Positions 36,687-48,403 of a stretch of DNA of 64,000 nucleotides are shown piece after piece. Source of the DNA: Brachynemurus nebulosus (lineage: Eukaryota > Arthropoda > Insecta > Neuroptera > Myrmeleontidae); contig JAPWDM010000012.1 of NCBI GenBank assembly GCA_035578155.1, positions 11,848,501-11,912,500 of the forward strand, given 5' to 3'. Each line of letters opens with the position of its first letter. Position 1 is the first letter of the stretch. The translations under genes were made by a program, and so were the position numbers. The notes beneath the pieces were generated by a model that was given only the letters and a program-made list of their open reading frames with translations, did not search any database and had not been told where the DNA came from.

Positions 36687-37165
36687 TTTAACCGACTTAA
36701 AAAACCAGGAGGTTCTCAGTTCAACCCGTATGTGTATTTTTTTTTATGTGTGTACACCGATTTCTCCCACATTTCTGAACCAATTTGCGCCATTCTTTTT
36801 TTGGTTAGTAGACAAAGTTCTCCAGGTGGTCCCATAAAAATTTTATTAACTTTGGTTGAGTAATTTTTTAACCCTCTTCAGTAATATGAATAATTACGAC
36901 AATTTAAAAATTTATATAATTTGCAAAGTTATTCACTTTAAAAACTATAGTAACATATATTATTTTTTAATTTAATTTGATCCAACTATCTTAAAAATAA
37001 TTTGCTAACAATATACCCTATTCCACCTAAACGTATGAAATTTGGAATATTTCTTCTTTTAAGCATTTACATATCACTATAAAGGTTGGTAAGCATTGTC
37101 ATTAAAATGTATGAAATAAAAGCTTTTTTAAAAAACCGACTTCAAAAAGTAAAAAAATAATTTAA
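36687..37165. repeat. 'ACCGACTTCAAAAAG' insect repeat
   Basis: TTAACCGACTTAAAAAACCA-GGAGGTTCTCAGTTC near 36690 and TTTAAAAAACCGACTTCAAA near 37130 are the recurring words of a repeat widespread in insect genomes. Another copy is near 51790-51815. Both here have the same orientation. Limits are approximate. Confidence 0.5.
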
Positions 37166-39739
37166 TAGACGTATTTTGAAGTCAAGCGGGACGTAGTATA
37201 AAAAAATGTAGATCTTTAGGAATTCGTGAATTTTGTAAACACATCCGATCGCAATTTTTCCGCTTCAAAACTCTTTCTCAACCTCGTATCTGAAAGCTCC
37301 CAATTTTTGGACACACAAAAAAAACGTAATTAAATCGGTGTTTTCGTCACTATGAATTTAAGATTTATCCTAATTACACCTTTTGATGTTAGCTACCTAT
37401 ATCTATATATATATAGATAAGTATATATGTATATAAATACAGTATTTAATATGTTTTTTTATGTTCTAAAACATGTAGTTTTTGATATACGAAGTTGGGA
37501 CAGAGAACGCACGATATATATGAACGTATTTATGTGTCTGCGCGATAACTCTCGAATGAGGCATCCAGTTTTTACGAAATTTGGTGAAAAGAAAAAAGTC
37601 CTAAACCTTTCGATAGGTTTGTCAACCAGGCGCGTCCGATTTTTAGAAGCTAAAATTTTGGTCATTTGTCACCATTTTTGGTTGTTTTTGCAAGTATCGA
37701 CTAGAATTTAAAAATATTTTAAAAAAATTTTTTACACCGTCGAAAAGAACATAAAAAATTACATGAATTTCTGAACTATTGTTCCAAATGAATTAGTTTT
37801 TAAGGAAGATTAAGAAATTTGTTGAATTTTGTTTTTGTCGTTAAAATAACAGTATTTACTATACTTATATCTGTTTCATTTATCAAAATAAAAATTAACT
37901 AACTTTTCGAAAAACGATTTTGAAAATTTATTCACTGTTAGAAAGTTAAATTTTATTTTAGATGGATATAGGTTATGTCATATGAGTGTTACCATGAGTA
38001 ATTTCCAAATTTCAGAATTTTTAAACTTGTAATTTCATTATTGGACTTTATTTGGCGATAAACCTCAATATTAAGACCAATAAAAAACCAAACAGAATTT
38101 TTTAACCAATCTTCAACATGTCGACCGTTTTCGGTGTCTCAAAACACCATTATCAAGACAAGAATATAAAAATCAATAAAAATAAAAAATTTAAAAATTT
38201 TTTCATAAACAAAAGAAACTAAAAACTTTTTAGTTTGGATCAAAACCAATCACATCAAACAATGTCAAATATAGCAACTGGTTGGTTGCAAAAAAGTAAA
38301 TACGTACATCACTACAAATGATATACGAAAACGGAAATATGAAACAACAAGTTTAAAAATTTTTTGGCGAAAATAGAGGTAACAATTTATTCAGAATTTC
38401 ATTGTTTTTACTAATGTTATCAAAGTGTTAACATTTAAATTTCTTGAAATCAGGCAATTTTTCAGATATTTGGAGTCAATTGTTTTTTTTTTTTTTTAAA
38501 TGTCGTGGTGGACATTAATTCAATCCGCATCCATACAATTTACCTGTAAATCTATTGGAAAAATTGTATATACGAAATTATAACTGGTTTTCAATATCCA
38601 AACTCAAATCAAATAATAAAAAAATTAAATGAGAAAAAAAGAAACAGTATTAATTTCATTTATTCTTATTTATATAACCGTTTATTTCCGATCCCGCGCT
38701 ATAATAAATTCTTTACGCCCATTAAACATAGGGATACAAAAAAAAAAAGAAATTAAATTCATTTATATCCAAAGATTATTTTTTAATTAGAATTGCTTAT
38801 ATTGATTCAACACGATCCCTTGGCAAAGGGACATTATGGACATTATTTTACTGATTGCTTAATTTGTACATAATTGATCATCGTTGGTGCGTCTCTTAGA
38901 TATCGTCAAACTTCTGAACGACATGATCGATTGAAGGTATATTCATACAATGTATCTGTTTTTTCGAGGTAATAGTTTATAGCTAAAAAAAACAAAAATC
39001 TGTTGGTAACTTTCTAAAAAATTGGACTTTTTATCCGAACCTTTTGTATGTACTTTAAATTAATGAATCTCTCCAGATCTAGTAAAGATAGAGAAATGAC
39101 CCCAGACTCAAAATAATTTTATCTATATATGGGGTATTAAAAGTAGTAAAAATTTAACAAATTTTGTTCACAATCAGTGGTTTTGAAGTTCATTTTTGAC
39201 TTTTTGGAAAAATGGAAATAAAATGGATTTTTTTTCGATTTTCTTCGAACATTGTTTATGAAACTCGATGAAACTTAGATGAAAGGTATAGCAAAAGTTT
39301 CAAATTACTTCAAGGACAAAATTTTTTCATTAAAGCAATTTCCCGTATCAAAATTTAAAATTTTTGAAATTTTGCAGCAAGGTAGGAATTATAGCATACT
39401 TCCAAACAATAAAAGTTTTTTTCCAAAATGACGTCAAAGTAGGCGGTAGTTACTTGAAATATAAACTTTCCCCCCTTCAGGGACAGACTTGGGATAAAAT
39501 TCCGAAAAATTTAAAAGATATAACATAGACAACTTTTCTTAGAAATGCACCCATCTAGCTCTAAAATCGCAAAATAAATTTCGATTCTTTGCTAATTTTG
39601 AACGAAATGGTCTCTTTCATCAAAACTGCTAATTATAATCAATTTTGGAATTTATTAAACTACTGACTCCAACTTTTCCCCCTCTGGAGGTTTCAAAAAA
39701 TAAAATTGGGACGGGAAAGTGATACAATTGCACTGTCAG

Positions 39740-40075
39740 CTAGCTGTACCCGCGACGTCGTTCTCGTGACGCATTGTTATAAAATATAAACTCAGTGAGA
39801 AATATGTATATAAGTGTAATAATTATACAGAACTTGCATAGAACAATTATTTTTGAGAATGGGTCAAAAGTATCTTAAATTGGAATTTGTGAAATTTTCT
39901 CGGAGTCAAAAGTATCTTAAATGTTGACCCAAGTAATAAGTTATCACCACACCAAATTTCATCAAAATTCGTTGTTGTTCGGTTGTTCTATTTTCTCGTA
40001 GAAATGAGTCACTTTCCCAGCATAAAAAGATCCTTAGATGTTGACCCAGGTAATAAGTTATCAAACAAATTTCTA
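39740..40075 (-). mobile_element. Helitron-like element, minus strand
   Basis: Reading on the minus strand, the 3' end is GACGTCGCGGGTACAGCTAG, closely matching the + strand copy ending at 23216. Inside are diverged units with GTCAACATTTAAGATACTTT and TAATAAGTTATCACCAC on the + strand. The 5' limit is uncertain. Confidence 0.55.
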
Positions 40076-40150
40076 TCATAGTCCCGGGCTCAGGTCTTTT
40101 CATGGCACCCGCTGTAATAAGTGAATTTCCAGAATGGAAATTCACTTAAA
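40075..40150 (+). repeat. Dispersed repeat ending in a hairpin, copy 2
   Basis: TTCTATCATAGTCCCGGGCT, then GTGAATTTCCAGAATGGAAA-TTCAC, a nearly perfect hairpin. It matches 10362-10442 and, inverted, 42830-42905. Confidence 0.55.
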
Positions 40151-40261
40151 ATGGAACAGGAACGTCATACAATTGCACTGCCAGTATCTCGTTTTACTAG
40201 CGTATTTTCAAATCGAAAATTCAGAACTAATCATTATTATTCAACACACAAAATGTACCTA

Positions 40262-41101
40262 CACGGAGAGAAAAATCAGATACTTTTTGTAGATAAAATT
40301 TCAGAAAAATTACTATGCTCTCTTATACTGCGTACGCGATCGACGACCAAAGTAAAAAATATTTTACGATCATGTAAATATTATTAAATTGAAACGTAAA
40401 AAGTATTAGTCATGGCTTCATAAAAATTTCTAAAAAGTATCAGTCTTAGTAATTAGTAACTTCTATCACACTCTTATGCATATATGTTATAGTTTAATTC
40501 TTGTTGCCGTACTCTTTCATTTGCGCATCTGACCCGCAACCTTATGTTACTTGGGCTGTACGCACTGAGGAACAATCGATGCATACAAAATGATTGGCAA
40601 CAATATATTCTAATACTGAAGATAGTGAAGTAACAAAATGATGAATTAAACGGTGACCGTCCTGTAACACATTCTAATGAATACTGTTTGCACATCACAC
40701 CAAACCAGCCTCGCTATGTTACTTGCGACACCAGGCTGGCTATGTGACCTTCATGTATGATTGTGTTGATACCTTCTGCAGCCTGCCTGGCTATGTGACA
40801 GCATTGATACCTTCTCTTTCTTTCTTTCTACTATTAGCAGATAGCATTTGAAATGACAGCATGGTAATTTTTGTAAGAAAAACAATTAAAAATTTTTTTT
40901 TTGTCGTGAATGGAACTTTTTACTGTGCTGTTTTACAAATTTTACGGAGCTAATATTACGGAAACAATATTCTATCCTTTAAATGTTCTATGATTCATTA
41001 TAATTTTTATAATTTTACCGTACAAAATTGAATATGTTTCGCTTTTCCACGTCGATTGTAGTGATGAGCACAGTAATTTTTATATGAATTTTCTCTCCGT
41101 G
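40262..41101. mobile_element. TA-flanked element, 'CACGGAGAGAAAA' family, copy 2
   Basis: TA (40260-40261) CACGGAGAGAAAAATC ... GAATTTTCTCTCCGTG TA (41102-41103). The right arm (40995-41101) is close to copy 1. The left arm is only partly alike, and about 600 bases of extra sequence lie between, including a GC-richer part near 40700-40800 where GGCTATGTGAC recurs. It may be a longer relative or a copy with an insertion. Confidence 0.7.
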
Positions 41102-41709
41102 TACTCCAATGTAATCATTTAACCTTCCAGACAAAAATTCTGATTCTGACGTAAATTTCAGTTGTAGAATATTCGAAATGCATTTCCTGAACACACCTAT
41201 TTATGTAGTAAATTCATATTACACGCACGCTAGATTAAATAACATTTGATTCGCGAAATAACGGTCAAAAAATTTCAACAATTTATAAAATTGTTTCAAT
41301 AATATAATAATAAACTGGGTGTATCTATCTAAATCTATATATAGTTTATTATGAATTTAAATATTCCGATAGATCAGTCGTGATTGGGGGATACGGGGGG
41401 CAGGGGGGCATATAATAAAATGCCAACGGCAACAATTAAATACACAGTTTAACGTCTTACAAGCGATATGTTGGTATGTACAATTGAGACGGCCATCGTT
41501 TCATATGTATCAACCGATTATAATAATATCAAGTGATGTAGATTATAATAATAATAATGTTAATAATAATAACGCCAATCATTTGTAACAAATATTTCAG
41601 AGTGGAAAATAGTAAGTATCAAATTACAAAAATTTTTAATGTCATTTACGTCACATCGGATATCGGTCTGCATTTATCATTGTTTATAAAACAATGCAAC
41701 AATACTTAA

Positions 41710-42553
41710 GGAGAGGGTAACGTTAATTCGTACAAAAAAAGGCATGTTTTTGTTATTTTTTTGTGACGACACAGTTAAAATCTCTTTATTAAAACCACTG
41801 GTACATTAAAGTATGACATTTGATGAATATTGTATAAAATTTTTACGAAGAAATAAAAATTTTTCCGAGTAGAATTGCGGTGCTCCTCATAACTTGGTGC
41901 TGGATCATCCGAAATAAAAAAATTAAAATTCACTCGTTAGATAATAGTTTCCCTCAAGTAACGTTGGGAGAGTTTTTCAAAGTTTCAATTTTTCACTTTT
42001 TTGGAACACTTAGAACAGAAAAACACAATTTTTTGCGAAAAAAAATTGGCTAATTTGTTATGATGAAATAAAAATTATTAACAAATTTGAAAAAACTCTC
42101 CAGCGTTATCTCGTAAATTATGTACAGAAATAGTGTTTAAAATTTCAAATGGATCGGTGCTGTAGTTTTGAAGTTATGAGGGGCTCCGTCTTTGAAAACG
42201 TGAGCTGTGGGGGAAACGCTTTAAAGTTTTGAACACTTAAAAATTCTTGTATAAAACTGATATAGAATACTTACTGCTAAACTAAATTTTGTACGCTACA
42301 CTGACAAAATATACAGGACAGGTATATAAACACGTTAGTACTTCCATTGAAATTGCTATAATAGAACTGAGAGGGAGATATATATAGAGAGCGAAACATC
42401 TGCCTGGTAACAACAAAAATATTTATAACTTCGTCAATTTTGCTCCAATCAACTTGAAATTTTGAGACAATATTCTTGAGATATTATGCATTCAGTTAAA
42501 AAAATTTAAAAAAAAAATACAAAAAAAAAATATTTTAATACTTTACCCTGCCC
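41710..42553. mobile_element. TTAA-flanked TIR element, 'GGRSAGGGTAA' ends
   Basis: TTAA (41706-41709) GGAGAGGGTAACG ... CTTTACCCTGCCC TTAA (42554-42557). The TIR is short (about 13 bases, imperfect). It shares its right TTAA with the neighbouring element 42558-42763. No coding. Confidence 0.55.
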
Positions 42554-42557
42554 TTAA

Positions 42558-42763
42558 CGTAGTTGCTCTGAGATAGTCATTTAAACAAAAAAAAAATTTC
42601 CCATCAGAGTCCGTGTTAAAATTAACTTTGAAATCATTTTTCTCAAAATTGGGGCGGTCATTTTTTTTCGGAATAGGCTCGTATTATTGGTATTGAATTA
42701 AATAAATCTCTAAAGAAGTTTCGTTAAAATCCTTTGGAAAGATCGTTTTATTGACCAACTACC
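42558..42763. mobile_element. TTAA-flanked element, 'GGTAGTTGGTC/CGTAGTTG' ends, short copy
   Basis: TTAA (42554-42557) CGTAGTTGCTCTGAGATAGT ... GACCAACTACC TTAA (42764-42767). Its right half is the reverse complement of the left half of 49254-49767 (GATTTTAACGAAACTT-like, ACCAATAATACGAGCC). It appears to be an internally deleted sibling. Confidence 0.65.
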
Positions 42764-42829
42764 TTAACAGTCCACATATAGTGATCCATACAATGCAATC
42801 TTTTGTAATTTTGTTTTTTAAGCGAATTT

Positions 42830-42905
42830 TCGAATCGAAAATTCAGCTATTACAGTCACCGTCATGACGTGACTTGACCCCCGGGTATGATAGAAATTTG
42901 TTTTG
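42830..42905 (-). repeat. Dispersed repeat ending in a hairpin, copy 3 (minus)
   Basis: GCGAATTTTCGAATCGAAAA-TTCAGC, then AGTCACCGTCATGACGTGAC and CCCGGGTATGATAGAAATTT, is the reverse complement of the repeats at 10362 and 40075. Confidence 0.55.
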
Positions 42906-43479
42906 AGGTGCCTAGAAGTCAAAACTGACTTTTATTAAAATTTGGAAACGTTGGAAATTCAAAAATCTTGAATGAGTTCTTTAGCCGGACATGTCTGGGT
43001 TTTTGTACGTATTTTTCGTGAAAAAATAAGTTTTTGGCCAAAATTTTTCAAAGTTCGAAAGTTTTTTTGACATTTTTTTACACCGTTAGAAAGAGGAGGA
43101 AAAATGCAAATGCTAAAATAAATTTAGTTGGCTAGGGATCGCTCAGAAATGCCTCTCAAAAACGTACTTAGTGGTGGTGTTTCAGTATTTTCTTGTTTAC
43201 ATAGCAACAATTTAGCTTTAGCTGCTACCACCCTACTACACAAATTATAAAAAAAAATTAAAAATAGAAAAATGAAATTAGAAAAATATGAAATTTTCTA
43301 ATTGGATCGCTTCAAGTGATGAACAAATTACTATTAAAATATTATTTAATATTCATGGAATATTAATTTTATGAGAATAAATAACAAACTAAGAAATCAG
43401 ACTGTTATTACGCACCAGAACAGACTGTCGTATTGGATAGCAATACATAGATGGATTGGATACCAATCATAACATTTTT

Positions 43480-43570
43480 TTAGGGTTCCATACCGTAAAT
43501 GGGAAACACGGAACCCTTATAAGATCACTCTCGGCGTGTCCGTCCGAACACAGAGGTTTTTCTTGAAAAC
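43480..43570. repeat. 'GGTTCCATACC...GGAACCCTTATAAG' repeat, copy 2
   Basis: TTTAGGGTTCCATACCGTAA, ACACGGAACCCTTATAAGAT and CGTGTCCGTCCG are words of a repeat common in insect genomes. Related pieces are at 10620-10695 and 47185-47270. Confidence 0.5.
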
Positions 43571-43980
43571 TGTGTGACGTAGGAATTTGAAATTTGGCAT
43601 AAGTAATGTTAAGTTTCGATGACACCCATCCAATTTGGGCTAATTTGGTTCAAAAAAAGTTTTTATTAATAAGTATAACGTGTGAGGTATTACTTAAACG
43701 GGGATATCTCCAAGGATTCTAAAAATATTTTTTTATATTTTTTGATTCAGTGATTTTAATGATATAATTCAAAATTCGCAAAAAATGACCGTTCCCCTTT
43801 GATTTCCGAAATTTCTTGTGATAAAATTTTGATTTTTATAGGGTCGGTAGATATTGAATTATAGATTACAGGAAAATTACGACTTTTTTGACAGTGTAAC
43901 AGTTACCGAAAAAAAATAAAAATTATTTTAAATAAGGAGAAACGCGCTGACTTTAAAGATTTCTTTGATGAGTTGATAAA

Positions 43981-44117
43981 CAGGCCCGACGAGGGACCCG
44001 TAACGGCCGGTAGAGACCCAGGAAAAATAAAAACTTTTTTTTGCTCGTCCCTTTTTGGGGAGAAATTTTTAAGAGATGTTCCCCGCGGAGCCCGCCATTT
44101 CTCTCCACGGGGCCCTG
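43981..44117. mobile_element. hAT MITE, 'CAGGSCC' family (137 bp)
   Basis: CAGGCCCGACGAGGGACCCG ... CTCTCCACGGGGCCCTG, flanked by a perfect 8-bp duplication TTGATAAA (43973-43980, 44118-44125). GC-rich compared with its surroundings. Related to 12265-12462 and 48237-48403. Confidence 0.9.
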
Positions 44118-44348
44118 TTGATAAATTAGTTGATTTTCATTGACCTTTTTTATTTTGCTAGTATTTATTACCTCAAGCACTATCTATTTCAAATTCCAAA
44201 GTTCCAGCTCGATTAAAATTATCCTAGATTTTTGATAATCTATTAGTCAGTCAGTTAAGGAGTGCCCAAAAGTGTGATTACACTAGTATTTTGGAAACCA
44301 TTCCATCCAAACATATAAAATTAGGTTTGAAAAGTTGCCTCTGTTTAA

Positions 44349-45616
44349 GATAGTAGTCTGGTAACTCGCGTTGTTTTTCATGCCTACTTTTAGGGGCCTT
44401 TTTTTGAGAAAGAACAAATGAAAAGTTTTGAATTTTTTTATATGTTTTTATTTATATCTTAAGGTAACAAAGAAAGTTTTTTTTTCTACTGCTGTTGAAG
44501 AACACACTCATTACATATCCGTAAATTGTTGAGAAAGTTAGGCATTATTCAAAGGTGTGGAAGAATGATGATTACTCAATAACTTGTGAATAATATATCT
44601 ATAAGTTTTAGTTTCATATATGTTGCGTAGTGGCGTCTAAGTAAACAAAGTAGTTTGAAATTTTGTTTTCATCGTTTGTAGATATACATATAAACATTTA
44701 ATGAAATTAGAGGTATGTAGATGTAAAAATTTTATTCTTTTGATTTAAAATTTATATTCAATTTTATTTGAATCAAAACGGAAAAAAGTCGTAGAAGAAA
44801 TATCGTATTCTACTCGCTGGCAATGGCTATTACTCACTCAGATGCATTACGACACTCGCCTCGCAAGCTCGGCTCGTGTCGCAATTTCATCTTATGATGA
44901 TTTTGACTTTTGGGAATAGGTATCTGAAATCAAAAATTCTTAATTAGTCTTAATCTATAGATATGTCATTCTGGTTTCAACTTCAAGTGATAATAATAGG
45001 TAATTAGTGATGAGCAAAATTAGTCTTGGTCTTGCATTTTTTGCAAGACCAAGACCAAGATTATGTATACCAAGAGCAAGACCAAGACCAAGACTATAAG
45101 TATGGCTGCAAGACCAATACCAAGACTCAAGTGAGCAAGACCAAGAGAAAAGCTAGAAAAAAGCAAGGCTTTTGCTAAACTATTTAAATAGTTTGAAAGT
45201 ATAATTAATACCGTAAAGAGAGAAAATTCTGTTTTTTTTTTGAAGGAAAAAATTCGGTAATAAAAAAATGCAAGAAAGTGCAAGATTTTTTAGCAATACC
45301 AAGATCAAGACCAAGACTGCATTTTGCAAGACCAAGACCAAGACTCAAACTGCTCTAGTAAGACCAAGACCAAAATTCTTAATGCAAGAACAAGACCAAG
45401 ACCAAGACTGCCAAGTCTTGGTCTTGGTCTTGCATTTGCTCATCACTATAGTTAATAATAAAACAAAATTTAACTTATTCAAAAAAAAATTTTTTTGTTA
45501 CCTTAAGATGTAAATAAAAACATTAAAAATTCAAAACTTTTCATTTGTTCTTTCTCAAAGAAAAAATGCCAGTAAAATTAGGCATGAAAAACAGCGCAAG
45601 TTACCAGACCGCTACC
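44349..45616. mobile_element. TTAA-flanked TIR element with ~140-bp arms and a nested hAT
   Basis: TTAA (44345-44348) GATAGTAGTCTGGTAACTCG ... CAAGTTACCAGACCGCTACC TTAA (45617-45620). The arms stay inverted through TTTTTCATGCCTA, GAGAAAGAACAAATGAAAAG and ATCTTAAGGTAACAAA. Unlike its partner, the left terminus has GA where other TTAA elements have GG. A hAT element (45005-45448) sits within. No transposase. Confidence 0.82.
45005..45448. mobile_element. hAT-type element with CAAGAC/TCTTGG repeats, complete copy
   Basis: TAGTGATGAGCAAAATTAGT ... TTGCATTTGCTCATCACTA. Flanking 8-mers TAGGTAAT (44997-45004) and TAGTTAAT (45449-45456) match at 7 of 8. The arms contain runs of the six-base word CAAGAC and its complement, giving local hairpins. 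Open frames through the repeat are not genes. Confidence 0.88.
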
Positions 45617-46176
45617 TTAACCTAAACTCTCCTCAGAAAATTTCGGAGATAAATATAGGTACATAAATTAAAATAGTCTATTGACTGCACATTGTCTGGA
45701 ACCCTAATTATGCGAGCACCATTCGCTCTTGATCAATTTTTTATATGAATAATATTGATTGGAATTATGTATAAAATATTTTTAAACGAAGAAAATAGTC
45801 GTCATTCAAGCAACCAGCACATAAATAATATTTTGATGTAATGTCAGAGGCAACTAACTATTGAATATGTAATCTATATAATTATGAATCAATAAATCAA
45901 TGAAATTTTTTTTTAAATAATGTATAAATGACGATCTCAGTGAGGACTGTGCAATTGACTGACTGATTGTGAGACCAGTTTGTAAGACTGAGGAGTTATC
46001 TGCTGTTGCTACTTTGTGATCTGTGTTGATTGTCTTTGCTGGAAAGATTGATAGACAACTAAAAAATATAATATCTAGATAAACAAGTTTTACGATAAAA
46101 TAATATACATATTTTGCATATTATTGTTTTTCGATTTTCTATAATCAGGGGAGACTGGGGCACGCTGGCCACTAAG

Positions 46177-46892
46177 CAGTGGCGTAGCGTGCCTTGAAGG
46201 AGCCCTGTATCAAAATTAGTTGCGGAGCCCAAATGAAGGGTGAAGATTTCTCACAAAAGAAACAAAAATGCTTGCATTAAATTAAAATAAATATTTATTG
46301 ATTATAAGTTATCGCTTCTTCCTAGAATTTGAGCTAGCCAAACAATTCAAATTAAATATACACTTCTCTTGCCTTTTTTTCGGCAAATTGATTTATTAAA
46401 TCATCTATAGCTGAAGACGGTTTCAGTTTTCCTAAAATTTCTGCCCCTATAGACAACAGTGACAAGTCTGATAGCCGTTCCTGCCCCATCGAAATCCTTA
46501 GGTAATTTTTTATCAGCTTTAATTTTGAAAAACTTCTTTCAACTGTTGTGGTTGTAACTGGAAGGGTCAAGAATAGAAAGCATTGCCTCCGGAAAACTGG
46601 ATGCAAGGCTATTGAATTTTATCAGAAATAATTCCATGAGTCCTTAATGGAATGAATTTTTTAAATTTCAGATTTTTAACATGTTTTCAGAGCAATTAAC
46701 CCGGGGAAAAAAGAGATTTTTTTTTTTGACTTTTGTCATTTCTGAAGTGAACATGTTTTTTTCTCGGGAAGCACGAGATTAAGTGACATTATGGATAACA
46801 TTTTACTAATTTTTGCTTACACGTTAGGGGCCTCTGTAGCCCGGGGGGCCCGTATCATTGATACGGCTGATACGGCGCTAGCTACGCCCCTG
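46177..46892. mobile_element. hAT element with transposase remnant, nested (716 bp)
   Basis: CAGTGGCGTAGCGTGCC ... GGCGCTAGCTACGCCCCTG, the common hAT TIR CAGKGGCGTAGC. Flanking 8-mers CCACTAAG (46169-46176) and ACTCTAAG (46893-46900) match at 6 of 8. It carries the 3' end of a transposase gene on the minus strand (46352-46606). Confidence 0.85.
46352..46606 (-). pseudogene. hAT transposase, C-terminal dimerisation fragment
   Basis: An 84-codon open frame on the minus strand reads ...FLFLTLPVTTTTVERSFSKL and continues with KLIKNYLRISMGQERLSDLS-LLSI. The pattern 'small residues-x-ERSFS-x-L-x-x-IK-x-x-R-x-x-x-x-x-x-RL-x-x-L' is the C-terminal dimerisation region of hAT transposases (the ZMYM/TTF-type 'zinc finger MYM' group). 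The zinc finger and DDE core are absent, so the protein is a fragment about a tenth of full length. It lies just inside the left TIR of its own element, as expected of the 3' end of the gene. Confidence 0.85.
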
Positions 46893-47184
46893 ACTCTAAG
46901 ATAAAATGTTGTTTATTTTATTTGTTTGAAAAGAAATACAGATTAATAAGTATTTAGCATATAGTTGCTTTAGTGCAGAACCAATAACCATCAATAGATC
47001 AACAATATCTTGAAAGGTATTTTTGCAATTTTTATTTTTCGCAACATGTGCAAAGTGACTACTTTACCCCACTATGTTCTGTAAAGTGGCCAGGGGTACC
47101 CATTTTAACCCAAAAAGAAATCTTGAAGTCATAAACATGTTTATATACAAAATCAAGCTATATTTGTATCATTAATTATTATAT

Positions 47185-47270
47185 ATCAACGGACGGACGA
47201 ACGGACAGACACTGAGGTCTCATCATAAGGGTTCCTTTTTCACATTTTTTCTCGGAACCCTAAAAACTGA
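47185..47270. repeat. 'GGTTCC...GGAACC' repeat, copy 3
   Basis: ACGGACGGACGAACGGACAG, then CATAAGGGTTCC and CTCGGAACCCTAAAAAC. Related to copies at 10620 and 43480. Here it lies inside the pogo-like element. Confidence 0.5.
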
Positions 47271-48236
47271 TTTCAGGCAATTCTTTTGTTTATAAAATAT
47301 AAAGAAGTAAATAAAAGTTCTGAATTTAATGTAATATGTGAAAATATTCTAAGATTCAATTTGAACAGCGATCGGAGACACTGACCACTTTGCCCCATTA
47401 TAAGCCTGGCCACTTTACCCCGTTAGACGCCATTTCGGCGAACCACAACTAATTTCAAAAAGAATTTTCTGATTCATCGATAACTATATTATTTTAAAGG
47501 GAATTAGACAGTGTTGTTAGCAATACCAATTAAAAAATTGTATTCGTAATTAATAAAAAAATATTGAGAATACAACTTCAAACTTACTTTACATCAACAC
47601 TCGAAATTTCAGAAAATTCGTTATAATACATACAATCTAAAGAACTGATTACTGACGTTTTAATAGAATACTAATGGCTTGTCTACAAGTTAGTATTCAA
47701 CTTCGCCACAAGATTGGGGTAGTTTCCGGTGAGTAAAGGCCAATGGCCAATTTATCTTCACAGGCCACTTTACCCCAGTCTCCCCTACTGATAAACATGA
47801 GATTTTCTGTTAGGTTAAGGGGATATTGTAGCGGTACAATCATGAAAAAAGTTTATGCTATTTTGTTTCACTGATATTTTAACTAGTTGATGAAGTTGTG
47901 AATGAAAAATATTTTAAAAGATTGGATTTTTTGTTTTTGATCTTAAATTTTTTACAGTGAATGTACCAATACTAAATTTCCAATTTTTGTCAGGTTGATC
48001 TAGAACTGAATTTTTTTTTGGCAGGGGATAGTTTTTTAATGCCCAAATATACCTCGGGGCAAACATTAACTGGTAACCATTTTCTCAACTCTGAATTACG
48101 ATTGAATTGTCTTGTACATATTGGTAAATGTCTTTTCCAAATTTTGTATTACGAATCTACCTTTTTGTATGTTGTTAAGAAACCTCTGAAAGATGATTAC
48201 CTCTTCTTTAATATTGTAAAGTAGATTCCCTCTTAT

Positions 48237-48403
48237 CAGGGCCGTGAAGAGAAATGGCGGGCCCCGGGAGTAACTCACATTTTTTAAAAATTTTTGTCCC
48301 GCCAAAAATTTAACGAGCTAAAAAGAGCTTTTTCTATTTTTTCTCAGGCTTCTTCCCGAGAACTGTGGGCCCCCTATTCTAGTCCGGGTCCTCATCCGGC
48401 CAG
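48237..48403. mobile_element. hAT MITE, 'CAGGSCC' family (167 bp)
   Basis: CAGGGCCGTGAAGAGAAATG ... GTCCTCATCCGGCCAG, with a perfect 8-bp duplication CCTCTTAT (48229-48236, 48404-48411). GC-rich. The interior shares AGAGAAATGGCGGGC with the inverted right half of 43981-44117. Confidence 0.9.

Larger units (their letters stand above)
46148..47785. mobile_element. TA-flanked pogo-like element, 'GGGGAGACTGGGG' TIR, with nested hAT
   Basis: Left GGGGAGACTGGGGCACGCTG-GCC, right GGCCACTTTACCCCAGTCTC-CCC, followed by TA (47786-47787). The left TA has become CA. Internal words GTGGCCAGGGGTACCC, ACTTTACCCCAC and ACTTTACCCCGTTAG repeat the end motif. No transposase of its own is seen. The hAT element 46177-46892 is inserted only 29 bases inside the left end. 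Without it the element is about 914 bp. Confidence 0.8.
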
